IMG/VR virus record: IMGVR_UViG_3300010883_000026
Location: 1-62,684 of that record
DNA from: a virus
Length of the DNA: 62,684 nucleotides
Strand: one strand, 5' to 3'
Within the stretch, counting starts at the first letter, position 1. Each line of letters opens with the position of its first letter. A model generated the notes under the pieces. The model did not search any database. It was not told the DNA's origin and saw only the letters and a list, made by a program, of their open reading frames with translations. Of this stretch, positions 34,601 through 42,266 are shown piece by piece. The position numbers and the translations under genes are program-made.

Positions 34601-37600
34601 TGATAGCTTTATGTGCCCCCAGTTTTTGCCCCCAGGGCCTCCAGTAACCTCTTCATCAAAAAGACCACCCTTCTCCGGTTTTAGGTCTTTCCCCCGAATA
34701 ACTTTACTCCCATCTTTTATCTCACCCGCTGAGATAGCAAGGACCTGCTTATCGGTAAGGGGGGTTAGGATGAGGCCATTGCCCTCCTTCTCTACATTGA
34801 GACCCAGGGCTTTCAAGTAGGATAGGAACTTCTCATACGCAAATGAGGGCTTAGGCGCAGGTAGCACGGATCCCGTTTGGATCGCTGTCCAAATTTCATC
34901 CTGTGTCTTGTCGCTTTTGTAGGTTAGGGCGTCTCTGATATTTGCAGTGGCTCCATGAGAAAGCATGGCGTACAGACCAAGTTCCCCAAACCGCTGTGCG
35001 CTATACTTCCCGCCACCCTTGGGAACTAGAGTCGCATCATAATTGTGCCCATACCCATGACTTCGTGCAGTAAGTTTTTTGTCGATCTGATGTACAAGCT
35101 TTAAAAAATACTGACTCCCCATCAAAACCTTGCCGTAACTCTTACCGGTCTGGGGGTCGATTAAATCTTCAGTCTCCTCAATACCTGCCTCTTTAAGGGT
35201 CTCCTTGACCATCTCTTGGTAGCCCCTTTCTCGCTGGTAGGGCTGGATGTACACCTTTTTGGGGCCCTCTTTGGTCTTTACCGTTTTGTAATGACCCTTC
35301 ACTTTGATTATCTTTTTTTCATCCTGCGACTGAAAATTATCTACGGCGTAGGGAACACCATCCTTCAGGGCAACTTTGGACAAGCTAGTCTCCAACACTT
35401 GCCCCAAATTGATTCTCCCAGGTACCCCAGAGGGGCTTAGTATAACCTGCACTACCTTGCCGTCTTTTGTTTTGGGCATCTCCTCGTCAGGCACGACAGC
35501 AGTTATTACGCCTTTATTGCCGTGTCTCCCTGTTAACTTATCTCCTATATCGGCGGGCTCTTCAGTCTTGACGTAGACCATGATCTCCCGACCATTTCTA
35601 ATAACGTCGGTGACTACTCCACTATAAGGTTTGTCCCAAGTAAGTGACTTGTTCTTAAAAGGGCGGACCAGGGATTTATGTATCCCTTTAAGGAGAAGCT
35701 GCTCCTTGGAAGGGTCGGTTTTTTGCATAGCCGTGACAAGGTGATCCCCTGGCCCAACCTGTTGCCCCTTTTTGATAACACCGTCTTCATCTAACTTAGC
35801 GGCGTTATCTTCTGATACTGTTCCAGGGAAATTAGCTCTGAACTTACTGAGCCCTATTCCCATATTTCGTTCTATGTAAGCCCTGTTCTTATGGAGGTGC
35901 TCGCTGGTTAACTTCTTTGAGGCGCTCTCGCTGATTACGACGCCGTCCTCAAAGACTAGGCCCTTAAAAGGAAGGTAAGCCACGGCTAGGTTAGTGCCTA
36001 TTGAGAGTACGCCGTCCTTTGTAAAATTTGTATCTGCAACGACTTGGCCCTTCTGAACCTTATCCCCTTTTTTCACCAAAGAGGTGCTGTGCATGAAGGC
36101 CTTTTTATCATTTAGGGGGTAATTATTGTAAAGCTGAACTTCGTGCTTTTCCCCCTTGCTGGTCTTTATCGTTATTTTGTCACCAGAGACGCTTACAACA
36201 GTTCCGGACTCTTTTGTCTTGTGGGAGTTAAAGCCGCCTAAAATCTTCTCCCAGGTGTTTACGTCTTCCCCACGACTTCCTGAGGCTGTTTGTACTAACG
36301 GCTGTTCCCTGTTCTTTAAGGAGATTGCTTGCTCCATATGCCGGGTGGCCATGCCTGCTCGATTAGCCTGATCGGACGGCAAAAAGGGAATCATATTGGC
36401 GGTCATAGAGAACATCTGCTTAGTCGAAGGTAAGATGTAATCAACCTTATCCGGACTTACAACAGTCGGGTCTTCACCACCACTAGGTATAACTGTTATC
36501 TGGCCTGTCTTAGGTCTTGGCTCTTTTCCTTTTTCAAAAATGAATTGATCCGAGAACGCAAGGCTTCCCTCTTTTAGAGTTACTGGCGTTGCCTGCTCAA
36601 ATTTCTTTTTCTTCGTATTGTAGACTCGAATGGCGGGACTCTTCCCCTCCTTACTAACACCTAAAGTAAGGTGCGTGGACACTCCTGACCTAGAGCCCTC
36701 AGGGGTATGGATCGGGTCTATGAACCCAAGGTGGCTGGCATCAATCATCTTGGCGTCGTCAGTGATCGCATTATCGCTTGCTATACCACCTGTGCCGGTG
36801 AGAGTTACTCTTAAAAAGCCCCCCACCATGTCTACGGGGTTTACTTGGCTACTCTGCTGAGAGAGCGATGTCGAGGTGAAGAACGCCTTTACAGGTACAT
36901 TAAAAATGTCCGTTGTTACGATAGAACGAACTTCCTCTCTCCTATCTAAATTATTCTTCATCTTGTAAAGAATACGCCGCGAGGAGTTCTGTATCCTTTC
37001 AGGAATATGGTCCTGCACAGACCACAACTCTTTGAACTCAAGAGCATCCCGGTTGTCTACCTTGCTCGTACCTCTACTAACGCCTAATAATTTACCCGAA
37101 GCGGCTAATAAGACAGGGCCTCCGACCTCAGTATAGGGCTTCCCAAGGGTTGTTTTAGTGGTTTCTCCGCTTAGTTCTGTTTTGGCCAGAGCTTCTTTTA
37201 TTACAGGCAACGCCTCTATATCTGTTTTTCCTGTGAATCTCCGGTCAAGGGCTTTGGCCATCTTGACAAGATTGCCCTTCTTCTTTGTGCCGACGTTCTC
37301 AGCGTAAAGAGGCCTACCCCAACTTTTCTCTATAGCCTCATCAGCTATCCCTAGAGCCTGTAAAACAGGCAATAGCTGTACATGGGAAGACCCGTACCCT
37401 AGGAGAAACCTTCGCTTCTCTGGGTCAAAGGACATCTTGAAGCCACGACCCTTCGCAAGGTTGAACTGCGTTTCAAGCTCGCCATTAGCCTTTCTTCTCG
37501 TATAGGCCCCGGCCTTTAGACGCCACTGGTTGTCCGCTTGGTACTCTGTACCAGCTACAATAAAGCTATAACGTCTAGTTAGTTTGGGCAGGCTGACCAA

Positions 37601-37867
37601 TTTTAGCTTGGACGCCTTACTTACGATTTTACCCGTTTCATTGTCAATGAGGTCGAAGTCCCCGTAAATACCAGTAGACCAAGTTCTACCACGCATTCGG
37701 GCCTTGCGTTGACTGGCGATATCGTCCACGTCAACGTCCTTCCCTGCATATACTTTTTTGGCTATGAGCGTGTGCTTTCTCCCCGTGAGAGGGAAGAACT
37801 TCTTGATCTCATCTACAGTCCCATCTTCGAGGGCTGCCATGGCCCTCTCAGGATCTAGAATCGACAT
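31607..37867 (-). CDS. rpoBC: Single-chain DNA-dependent RNA polymerase, beta-beta' fusion (2086 aa)
   Basis: Beta homology begins near residue 95 (RRYSFIVAGTEYQADNQW). It continues through the rifampicin-pocket region (336-362), PIHTPEGSRSG, VDYILPSTKQMFSM, LPFKGLVFEDGVVISE, GRHGNKGV (780-787), GVPGRINLGQVLET and AQRFGELGLYA, and ends near 1025 (LGLNVEK). Beta' resumes at GHIKL (1084) and includes PVLPPIFRPI, RRPVLFKRDPVLHKFGI, the catalytic NADFDGD with D1420, D1422 and D1424, a zinc site at C1740, C1801, C1808 and C1811, and trigger-loop residues MRTFH (1844-1848). The N-terminal beta' zinc domain is absent. ATG 37867 follows AGGAGATAGGAA. No alpha, omega or sigma gene was recognised. The gene is embedded among virion genes, so the enzyme may be packaged and injected. 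Confidence 0.95.
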   Translation of the reverse strand: MSILDPERAMAALEDGTVDEIKKFFPLTGRKHTLIAKKVYAGKDVDVDDIASQRKARMRGRTWSTGIYGDFDLIDNETGKIVSKASKLKLVSLPKLTRRYSFIVAGTEYQADNQWRLKAGAYTRRKANGELETQFNLAKGRGFKMSFDPEKRRFLLGYGSSHVQLLPVLQALGIADEAIEKSWGRPLYAENVGTKKKGNLVKMAKALDRRFTGKTDIEALPVIKEALAKTELSGETTKTTLGKPYTEVGGPVLLAASGKLLGVSRGTSKVDNRDALEFKELWSVQDHIPERIQNSSRRILYKMKNNLDRREEVRSIVTTDIFNVPVKAFFTSTSLSQQSSQVNPVDMVGGFLRVTLTGTGGIASDNAITDDAKMIDASHLGFIDPIHTPEGSRSGVSTHLTLGVSKEGKSPAIRVYNTKKKKFEQATPVTLKEGSLAFSDQFIFEKGKEPRPKTGQITVIPSGGEDPTVVSPDKVDYILPSTKQMFSMTANMIPFLPSDQANRAGMATRHMEQAISLKNREQPLVQTASGSRGEDVNTWEKILGGFNSHKTKESGTVVSVSGDKITIKTSKGEKHEVQLYNNYPLNDKKAFMHSTSLVKKGDKVQKGQVVADTNFTKDGVLSIGTNLAVAYLPFKGLVFEDGVVISESASKKLTSEHLHKNRAYIERNMGIGLSKFRANFPGTVSEDNAAKLDEDGVIKKGQQVGPGDHLVTAMQKTDPSKEQLLLKGIHKSLVRPFKNKSLTWDKPYSGVVTDVIRNGREIMVYVKTEEPADIGDKLTGRHGNKGVITAVVPDEEMPKTKDGKVVQVILSPSGVPGRINLGQVLETSLSKVALKDGVPYAVDNFQSQDEKKIIKVKGHYKTVKTKEGPKKVYIQPYQRERGYQEMVKETLKEAGIEETEDLIDPQTGKSYGKVLMGSQYFLKLVHQIDKKLTARSHGYGHNYDATLVPKGGGKYSAQRFGELGLYAMLSHGATANIRDALTYKSDKTQDEIWTAIQTGSVLPAPKPSFAYEKFLSYLKALGLNVEKEGNGLILTPLTDKQVLAISAGEIKDGSKVIRGKDLKPEKGGLFDEEVTGGPGGKNWGHIKLSSAMPNPMFEKGIVSLLGLTLKEYDSIIAGNSGFDEEGNVVPAEEAKRSGPIAIVDQLSKVNPDKDLAEAKEQIKTARRSQLDKVNKRIKYLLMLKKTGFSAKEAYTLSNLPVLPPIFRPITAMEGGDLNIDGLNVLYRDIAILNSKIGDAEGVLPESSINVLRAEVYNATDALMGTASTSQQSEVTLDGQMRPPGILTIMSGRRSPKESFFHKKILDRKQDLTMRSVIVPDMQLNLDEIGLPRKGAMKIYRPFVVKELVKMGYTPLSARDEVEKDTSLANKALDVAVSRRPVLFKRDPVLHKFGILAFKPRLHNESAIRIHPLVTGGFNADFDGDTMGVFVPISKEAVDEAYKMMPSKNLYNPSTGKVMYQPTLEGQLGLFLLTQFGKKTNKSFGSSAEAIKAAKSGDISMTDQIKVGGMNTTAGRLSLNRLLPKKLQKDEYLTDKNLVMGSKNLQGVLKELAGKTPAEFAKTIDSIKDLGFGYAHSIGFSFTLKDFDSLRDLRDKYLVVAKKKEATIIANKALSSSQKESEIVKLYTKATADINAAAKKLLDKKGNKIYAMNKAGVKPSWSQVQQMVIAPMLLQNAKGRTIPVPVTRSYSEGLDTAGYWVAASGARKGLVEKVLAVQVPGALNKQIVNTAVSYVISDDDCGTTKGIALDIDDADAVDRFTLKPIKLGNSTIPGGTLVTPNLFSKMKANKISRILVRSPLKCEMGKGMCSKCYGVMDDGLPISKGTNIGVLAGTGISERATQLSMRTFHTGGVVEGGSSLVAGIDRVIQLLKIPKILPNSATLSPIAATVTSVKKSPVGGFDVKIGGADLYVPSSRKLKVKAGDIVKKGQSITDGSIDPRRLLELTNIGTVQRYMTDELHTIYGGQGIKKKNIEVLVKSVTNLGKIEDPGDSDEFIRGDYASLSYVSSLNKKNKYKNPISVFPILRGIETLPLDQSTDWVARLQYRKLKETFIRAANEGWESDIHGLHPAPGILYSAEFGKGKEGPY

Positions 37868-37902
37868 TTCCTATCTCCTAAAGCAGTGTACGACACCAAC
37901 CC

Positions 37903-37916
37903 TTTTTGGGTATAAG
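37903..37916 (+). promoter_or_regulatory. Promoter-like element TTTTTGGGTATAAG (copy 1)
   Basis: This is the first of four plus-strand copies of a shared element. The downstream bases AGAGTAATGGAGGACCAAGAC match copy 4 closely. A 6-bp stem (37923-37928 with 37943-37948) and a CCCCCTTGGGGG palindrome (37960-37971) follow. It lies upstream of the plus-strand zinc-ribbon gene at 38066 and diverges from the polymerase gene. Confidence 0.6.
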
Positions 37917-38065
37917 AGTAATGGAGGACCAAGACTACGTACTCCTCCGTAACCACATGCCCCCTTGGGGGTAACAAAAGAGGTTCCTATGCGATATTTT
38001 TTCCAGTCCTCATGTTCGGATCTAGACACAGACATCGACGACGCGTTAGACCCAGACTCGGACAA

Positions 38066-38320
38066 ATGAAATGTAAACTGAAGGATGGATGGTGCGCTGA
38101 ACCTACTCAGTGCAGGCAGTGTCCCTACTTCAGTGGGAAGGCGGGAAGGGTTGTGTGGATGTGCATTATATGCCTTCATAACAATTCGTCCCTGCCTTTT
38201 TACCACAAAGGTACGTGTAGTCGGTGTGGAAAAGTAAGGTTGATTCTCATACCCGTACCTATATCTGCGCTGAGTCAGGAGCCGCCCGAGGAGGAAGCTT
38301 CTCAGGAAGAGGCTTCATAG
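38066..38320 (+). CDS. Small double zinc-ribbon protein between polymerase and portal genes
   Basis: This 84-residue plus-strand product is encoded in a gap of the leftward late block. It contains eight cysteines in pairs (C3/C10, C16/C19, C34/C37, C51/C54), enough for two zinc sites, and an acidic tail (EPPEEEASQEEAS). The last 62 bases are antisense to the 3' end of the portal gene. Copy 1 of the early promoter-like element lies 150 bases upstream. An earlier in-frame ATG exists at 38012, but the cysteine-bearing part starts at 38066; neither has a strong ribosome site. It may be a transcription factor or polymerase regulator, judged only from its location and zinc ribbons. Confidence 0.5.
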   Translation: MKCKLKDGWCAEPTQCRQCPYFSGKAGRVVWMCIICLHNNSSLPFYHKGTCSRCGKVRLILIPVPISALSQEPPEEEASQEEAS

Positions 38321-40256
38321 GCTTCATCCCGGACCCGCTTAAGTAATTATTTACCAGCATGTACAGGTCAGGGTTACTGGACCGTAGCTGAGCCATAGCC
38401 CTGTACCTGTCAACCTCATTCATAGCTTTTACCTGACTGCCCAATTTTTTAGCTTGCGCGAACAAGTCCACCATGGACCCACCAGCCTGTGCGACCTGTT
38501 GATCCATAGGACTCTGCTCAACTCCCTGAACGGCTCCCTGCTGTGCCTGTTGTGGGGGCGCTTGCTGCTCCGCACCGGGCTGTTGCCCTGGTGGGGGAGC
38601 GCCTTGTTCTGGAGGTGGTCCCTGCTGTTGTTGTGCCTGCTGTTGTTGTGCCTGCTCTGCTCCCTGCTGTTGTGGCTGTTGCCCTGGTGGGGGCGCTTGC
38701 TGCTGCATTTGGGCCTGAGCTTCCTGCTGCATTTGTTGAGACTGGATCTGATATCTAGTCTGGGTGAGCATGGCCTCGCCCTGAGCTTCTGCCTGCTTGC
38801 CCATCTGTGTTCGTGAGTCCCTGGCGAAATCAATACTTTCCTTCTCAATAAGTTTCTGCTCAGTGTCGTAGTTATAATCACGAGACTGCAAGAAAGTGCG
38901 CCTGCTGATCATCTTGGCGTTGGTGAGGTTCATGTCGAATGAGGCCCTCTGGATATCATCTGCCATTTTAAATGGCTTAAACTTCAGTGCGATTTTGGGA
39001 ATGTCCAAGAAGGCTGTGACCCTGTCTCGTATGAAGGTAACGAGACGCATCATGTCTTGCCTATTACCCAAAAATTCATTTTCAAGTGCACGTAGGTTTA
39101 CAGAAGCACCGGAGTACTGGGCCTCCCCGTAGAAGAACCCAGTGGGAACGCCCATTCCGGCAATTATCTGATCGTTGTAAACCCGAGTTTCCTGATGAAG
39201 GAGAAGACCCTTCCCCTGACCCCCTATTAGCTGGTACCCCACGGGAACAGGCATAACGGGTATATGGTTATTATCCATTTTCCACTTCTTAATTTGCTCT
39301 TGGACCTCCTTCTGCCAGTCTTTCAAGTTTACATGGGCGTAGGGGTTGTTACCGTCAGCAGTTACTTGGGGGAACATGACCCGCATTGGGACAATGTGTT
39401 CCAAGGCCACTGCCTCTTGAGCTTTACGAAGAATCTGTAGGAAATAGATGTCTTTCAAGACGGGTAAGATTAACGGAGACCCCCAGCCACTATCCGTGGG
39501 CTCTCTAGAAATCGAAGGTCTTCGCGCATGAAAAAGTTTGCTGGGGTCCAGCATGATAACTTTATTTTTCGCTAAAGCGTCTATGAACGCCTGCGGTATC
39601 GTCTCTATAACACTGGGCTTCCCTATGGTGATCTGGTTCTTCAGATGAACCGGCATCGTATAGTAGTACTGATACTCGCCAGTGATCTCTGTGTAATTAA
39701 TAGTAATATTGTTTGGGTTCCACCGAAGTAGGCGTATTTTCTTATAAGACTTGACTGGCTCGTCCTTGGCTTTGGCTGGCCCATTATGGCCGCAGGACTT
39801 ACACGTTATGTGAAATTTAAAGCCTTTCCATTTGTACCCAATCTTCTTGGCCACGTAGTCTTGGCTGCACGAACTACAGGTAAGCTTCTTAACGAACGGG
39901 AAGGCAATAGAGACAAAAGAGTTCCCGTAAGTATACCTATCTAAATTAGTCTCAATCAGAAAAGTTCTGAGCCTGAACTGGTCTTCAAAGATAGACTTGT
40001 AAAGCTCCTGCACTCCAGGGTTGTCCTCGGAGTAGACCAGATCAGTAATAGGGTACGTGGCTAGTTTGTAAGTAATCGCGCTTATAAGGGGATTCGTCTG
40101 CTGATAATACAGACACCACTTAAAGGTCTCCTTTACGGTCTTAGGTAGATAATTTTGAGCTATGTCAAAAAATGGGCTGGGGTAGAAAGTCTCCGGCCTA
40201 CCTACATTTTTAGCAGCCGTCAATCTATTACTGCCTGATAGGCCATGTGCTGGCAT
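38259..40256 (-). CDS. Portal protein with inserted zinc ribbon and Gln/Pro-rich tail
   Basis: This 665-residue protein forms the DNA gateway at the capsid vertex. Portal-like features are TNPLISAITYKLATYPITDLVY, the LFHARRPSISRE strand, the TGFFYGEAQYSGASVNLRALENEF segment, and the helical IRDRVTAFLDIPKIALKFKPF. A zinc ribbon (C127, C130, C152, C155) is inserted in the wing region. Residues ~505-590 are a low-complexity Gln/Pro/Gly run (QQQAPPPGQQP-type repeats), followed by a helical end. It lies upstream of the polymerase gene in the late unit, and its 3' end overlaps an antisense small gene. Confidence 0.75.
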   Translation of the reverse strand: MPAHGLSGSNRLTAAKNVGRPETFYPSPFFDIAQNYLPKTVKETFKWCLYYQQTNPLISAITYKLATYPITDLVYSEDNPGVQELYKSIFEDQFRLRTFLIETNLDRYTYGNSFVSIAFPFVKKLTCSSCSQDYVAKKIGYKWKGFKFHITCKSCGHNGPAKAKDEPVKSYKKIRLLRWNPNNITINYTEITGEYQYYYTMPVHLKNQITIGKPSVIETIPQAFIDALAKNKVIMLDPSKLFHARRPSISREPTDSGWGSPLILPVLKDIYFLQILRKAQEAVALEHIVPMRVMFPQVTADGNNPYAHVNLKDWQKEVQEQIKKWKMDNNHIPVMPVPVGYQLIGGQGKGLLLHQETRVYNDQIIAGMGVPTGFFYGEAQYSGASVNLRALENEFLGNRQDMMRLVTFIRDRVTAFLDIPKIALKFKPFKMADDIQRASFDMNLTNAKMISRRTFLQSRDYNYDTEQKLIEKESIDFARDSRTQMGKQAEAQGEAMLTQTRYQIQSQQMQQEAQAQMQQQAPPPGQQPQQQGAEQAQQQQAQQQQGPPPEQGAPPPGQQPGAEQQAPPQQAQQGAVQGVEQSPMDQQVAQAGGSMVDLFAQAKKLGSQVKAMNEVDRYRAMAQLRSSNPDLYMLVNNYLSGSGMKPMKPLPEKLPPRAAPDSAQI

Positions 40257-40267
40257 CTTTTAATACC

Positions 40268-40945
40268 TCAAGAAAAGAGTCTTTTAAGCTGGTCCAAAAG
40301 CATTTTGGAAATCTGAGTGTTGAAGTCCTTAACTGACAAGGACTTCATTACCTGAATGTCGTCGGGGTTGGTCCCGTCAAACTTTGGGGTTGCCCCTTTA
40401 GAAACTCTTACCTTCACTCTTTCCTGCTGCCCTTTAGAAGCAAAAGACTTTGTATGTTGGTTGCAGGGTTCTAGGGGGCCGGGCCCATAGACCATTCCAT
40501 AGTCTAGCATACACGCCGCTACGTACTTATATACCTCTTTAGATATATCCTTGTCCTCACGGATATGGCCGAAAATCTCTAGTGCAACAGAGGCCCTGTG
40601 GGGGGTACTCTTTTGTATAAGATCAAACCTGGGGGGGAGGCCAAGAAGCCCCATAGCTACTTTTTCAAATACCTCCCATAGCTCGTAAGGCTGGTCTGAC
40701 ACGTGGCATGTTCGGATAGCCTGGATCTTATTTCTATTGATTTCGGATATTGTCGTGCCCCACGTTCGCCCGATCTCAACCCAGCAGGTTTCAGGTTCCC
40801 AGGCAAGGTACTCTTTTTTAAACTCTTTGAGTAAGAGCAAGTTCAGGATCAGGGGATGGGTGTTCTTATTGGTAAACGCCATTTTAGTGGAACTAGGCCC
40901 TTGATATAATTTAGGGGGCGACACATGCTGCTTACCTGGAATCAT
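40268..40945 (-). CDS. Virion-block protein upstream of portal (225 aa)
   Basis: The 225-residue protein starts at ATG 40945 (GGGA eight bases upstream) and overlaps the previous stop by 14 bases; ATG 40882 is an alternative. The mostly helical sequence includes LILNLLLLKEFKKEYLAWEPETCW and FEKVAMGLLG, the latter carrying the EKVA motif. Position before the portal suggests a head or connector protein. Unknown family. Confidence 0.5.
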   Translation of the reverse strand: MIPGKQHVSPPKLYQGPSSTKMAFTNKNTHPLILNLLLLKEFKKEYLAWEPETCWVEIGRTWGTTISEINRNKIQAIRTCHVSDQPYELWEVFEKVAMGLLGLPPRFDLIQKSTPHRASVALEIFGHIREDKDISKEVYKYVAACMLDYGMVYGPGPLEPCNQHTKSFASKGQQERVKVRVSKGATPKFDGTNPDDIQVMKSLSVKDFNTQISKMLLDQLKRLFS

Positions 40946-41948
40946 CGATCATTCCCGCTATGACCTGCTTATGCGTAGTGGGGAGACTTCTAAATACGTT
41001 TACAGGGTCCTCAGAAAACTGTCTATTGAAATCCTCCCCAAACGTCTCTTCTAGCTTGTTGGAAGAGGAGTCCATGTACTCTTGCAAGTCGTCCCTGGTG
41101 TACTCTTTACCACCTACCTCGGTAATGTCGTTGTTAGGGCTTTCTGCGGTCTTCTCAATCGACGTCCCCAATACGGAGGAATACGGGTCGGGAAGAAGCT
41201 TTCCGTATAAATGAGTCAATCCCTGCTTAATGTCGAAATCATACAGGAGCGTTGCTAGAGAATCAACCTCCACGCTAGCTGATTTCTCAAAAAGATAGTC
41301 TAACTCCTCACTGGCCTCTTTATCAAAAGTAACAAGTTTCCTCAGGTCTAAAGACAACTTGAGATCACTGCCTACAGTGCTTCGTGCGTAGTCAGTCATA
41401 CGCGCTGGCAAGTCCTCCTGCACCCCCGCCTCTTTTACCTGTAGCATCAGGCGACGTTTTCCTCTTGGAGAGCAGTCGTCAAAGGCGTCCTCGACCACCT
41501 CATAGGTAGAGTCATTTTCAATACCAAAAAGCTTTTCCAGGCTGATGTTGTCGGCGTGCGTGCTGTACCCAAGTTCCAAGGAAGCTGCCTTTGTCAGCGT
41601 GTCGGGCGCAGCAAACCCAAACGAAACTAGAGCATCATTTAACTTCTGTGCGGTCTTGACTCTGAGGCCTTCAGGTAGGGATTCTCCATACTCGGAGAAA
41701 TACATAGCGGACGCTAGCGTATTTCCAGCGTCCACGCAGGGATACTTGTACTCCTTGCCCGTTGACGAGTCAACAACAAGAGCATAGTCATTATCGTTTC
41801 TGGACACGTTGGAAGATAGGTCAGCGGCAGTTTTAATGATGGCCGGAACGGTATTAAAGCCTATCTCCTTTCTAAGGAAAAGACCATTATCGTCGTAGTG
41901 GTCAAGAACAGAGATTTGTTCTAAAGAAAAAGAATTGGCGTTCGACAT
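40932..41948 (-). CDS. First gene of the leftward virion block (338 aa)
   Basis: ATG 41948 is preferred over GTG 41954 because GGGAG lies at proper distance. The 338-residue acidic product contains an internal segment (DAGNTLASAMYFSEYGESLPEGLRVK) that reads like a conserved phage module. It also has several lysine-alanine motifs (IIKTAADL, VKTAQKL, TKAASLE, IEKTAESP, FEKSASVE). It is the most upstream late gene seen, so the late promoter should be in the 41949-42032 spacer. Probably an internal or structural virion protein. Confidence 0.5.
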   Translation of the reverse strand: MSNANSFSLEQISVLDHYDDNGLFLRKEIGFNTVPAIIKTAADLSSNVSRNDNDYALVVDSSTGKEYKYPCVDAGNTLASAMYFSEYGESLPEGLRVKTAQKLNDALVSFGFAAPDTLTKAASLELGYSTHADNISLEKLFGIENDSTYEVVEDAFDDCSPRGKRRLMLQVKEAGVQEDLPARMTDYARSTVGSDLKLSLDLRKLVTFDKEASEELDYLFEKSASVEVDSLATLLYDFDIKQGLTHLYGKLLPDPYSSVLGTSIEKTAESPNNDITEVGGKEYTRDDLQEYMDSSSNKLEETFGEDFNRQFSEDPVNVFRSLPTTHKQVIAGMIDDSR

Positions 41949-41975
41949 CTCCACACTCCCACAAGGGTTCGACTA

Positions 41976-41988
41976 TTTTTGGTATAAG
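41976..41988 (+). promoter_or_regulatory. Promoter-like element TTTTTGGTATAAG (copy 2), main early operon
   Basis: This copy lies in the only divergent spacer between the two blocks, 45 bases before the first early gene. The following bases CAAGTTGTAGCAACCCTA nearly match those after copy 3. CAAG and CTTG arms can pair across the leader. It is likely the promoter of the replication operon. No typical -35 hexamer was seen. Confidence 0.65.
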
Positions 41989-42032
41989 CAAGTTGTAGCA
42001 ACCCTACCTTAACCTTGGAGAGGTACCACATC

Positions 42033-42266
42033 ATGACCGATGATAACACTACTGAAAGTAAAGTAAAAGTATTAGAGTTACACCCCAACAGGGTGGTCTC
42101 CGTCGCCACAACAAAGGACAAGCTCCTAGCAGACTTGGGGCGTATTGTCCTGAGTTCTGTCCAGAAAGCTGTGACGGAGATTAACTTGCACACCGAACAG
42201 GAGGAGGTAGTTCTAACTATTGTGCTGCCCAAAATACAAATCGACCCTAAGTCCAGTGACCAATGA
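42033..42266 (+). CDS. First early gene, small acidic protein (77 aa)
   Basis: ATG 42033 is chosen over an in-frame TTG at 42015; GGAGAGG lies about nine bases before it. The 77-residue product has a beta-then-helix pattern (VLELHPNRVVSVATTKDKLLADLGRIVLSSV). It directly follows the candidate early promoter, so it is likely the first protein made on this strand. No family recognised. Confidence 0.55.
   Translation: MTDDNTTESKVKVLELHPNRVVSVATTKDKLLADLGRIVLSSVQKAVTEINLHTEQEEVVLTIVLPKIQIDPKSSDQ

Noticed and set aside
31607-37867. The polymerase gene as host chromosomal contamination
   Set aside because: It is flanked by portal and baseplate spike genes on the same strand, overlaps the spike start by one base, is fused, and lacks a domain universal in bacterial beta'.
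31607-37867. A crAss-like or YonO-type single-chain polymerase
   Set aside because: Those are highly divergent, while this protein keeps many bacterial beta and beta' motifs almost unchanged and in full order.
37871-38206. Minus-strand frame between polymerase and portal
   Set aside because: It has an atypical composition and no motif, and runs opposite to the cysteine-rich plus-strand frame, which has better support.
38454-38816. Leu/Trp-rich plus-strand frame in the portal region
   Set aside because: It is the complement of the Gln/Pro codon repeats in the portal tail.
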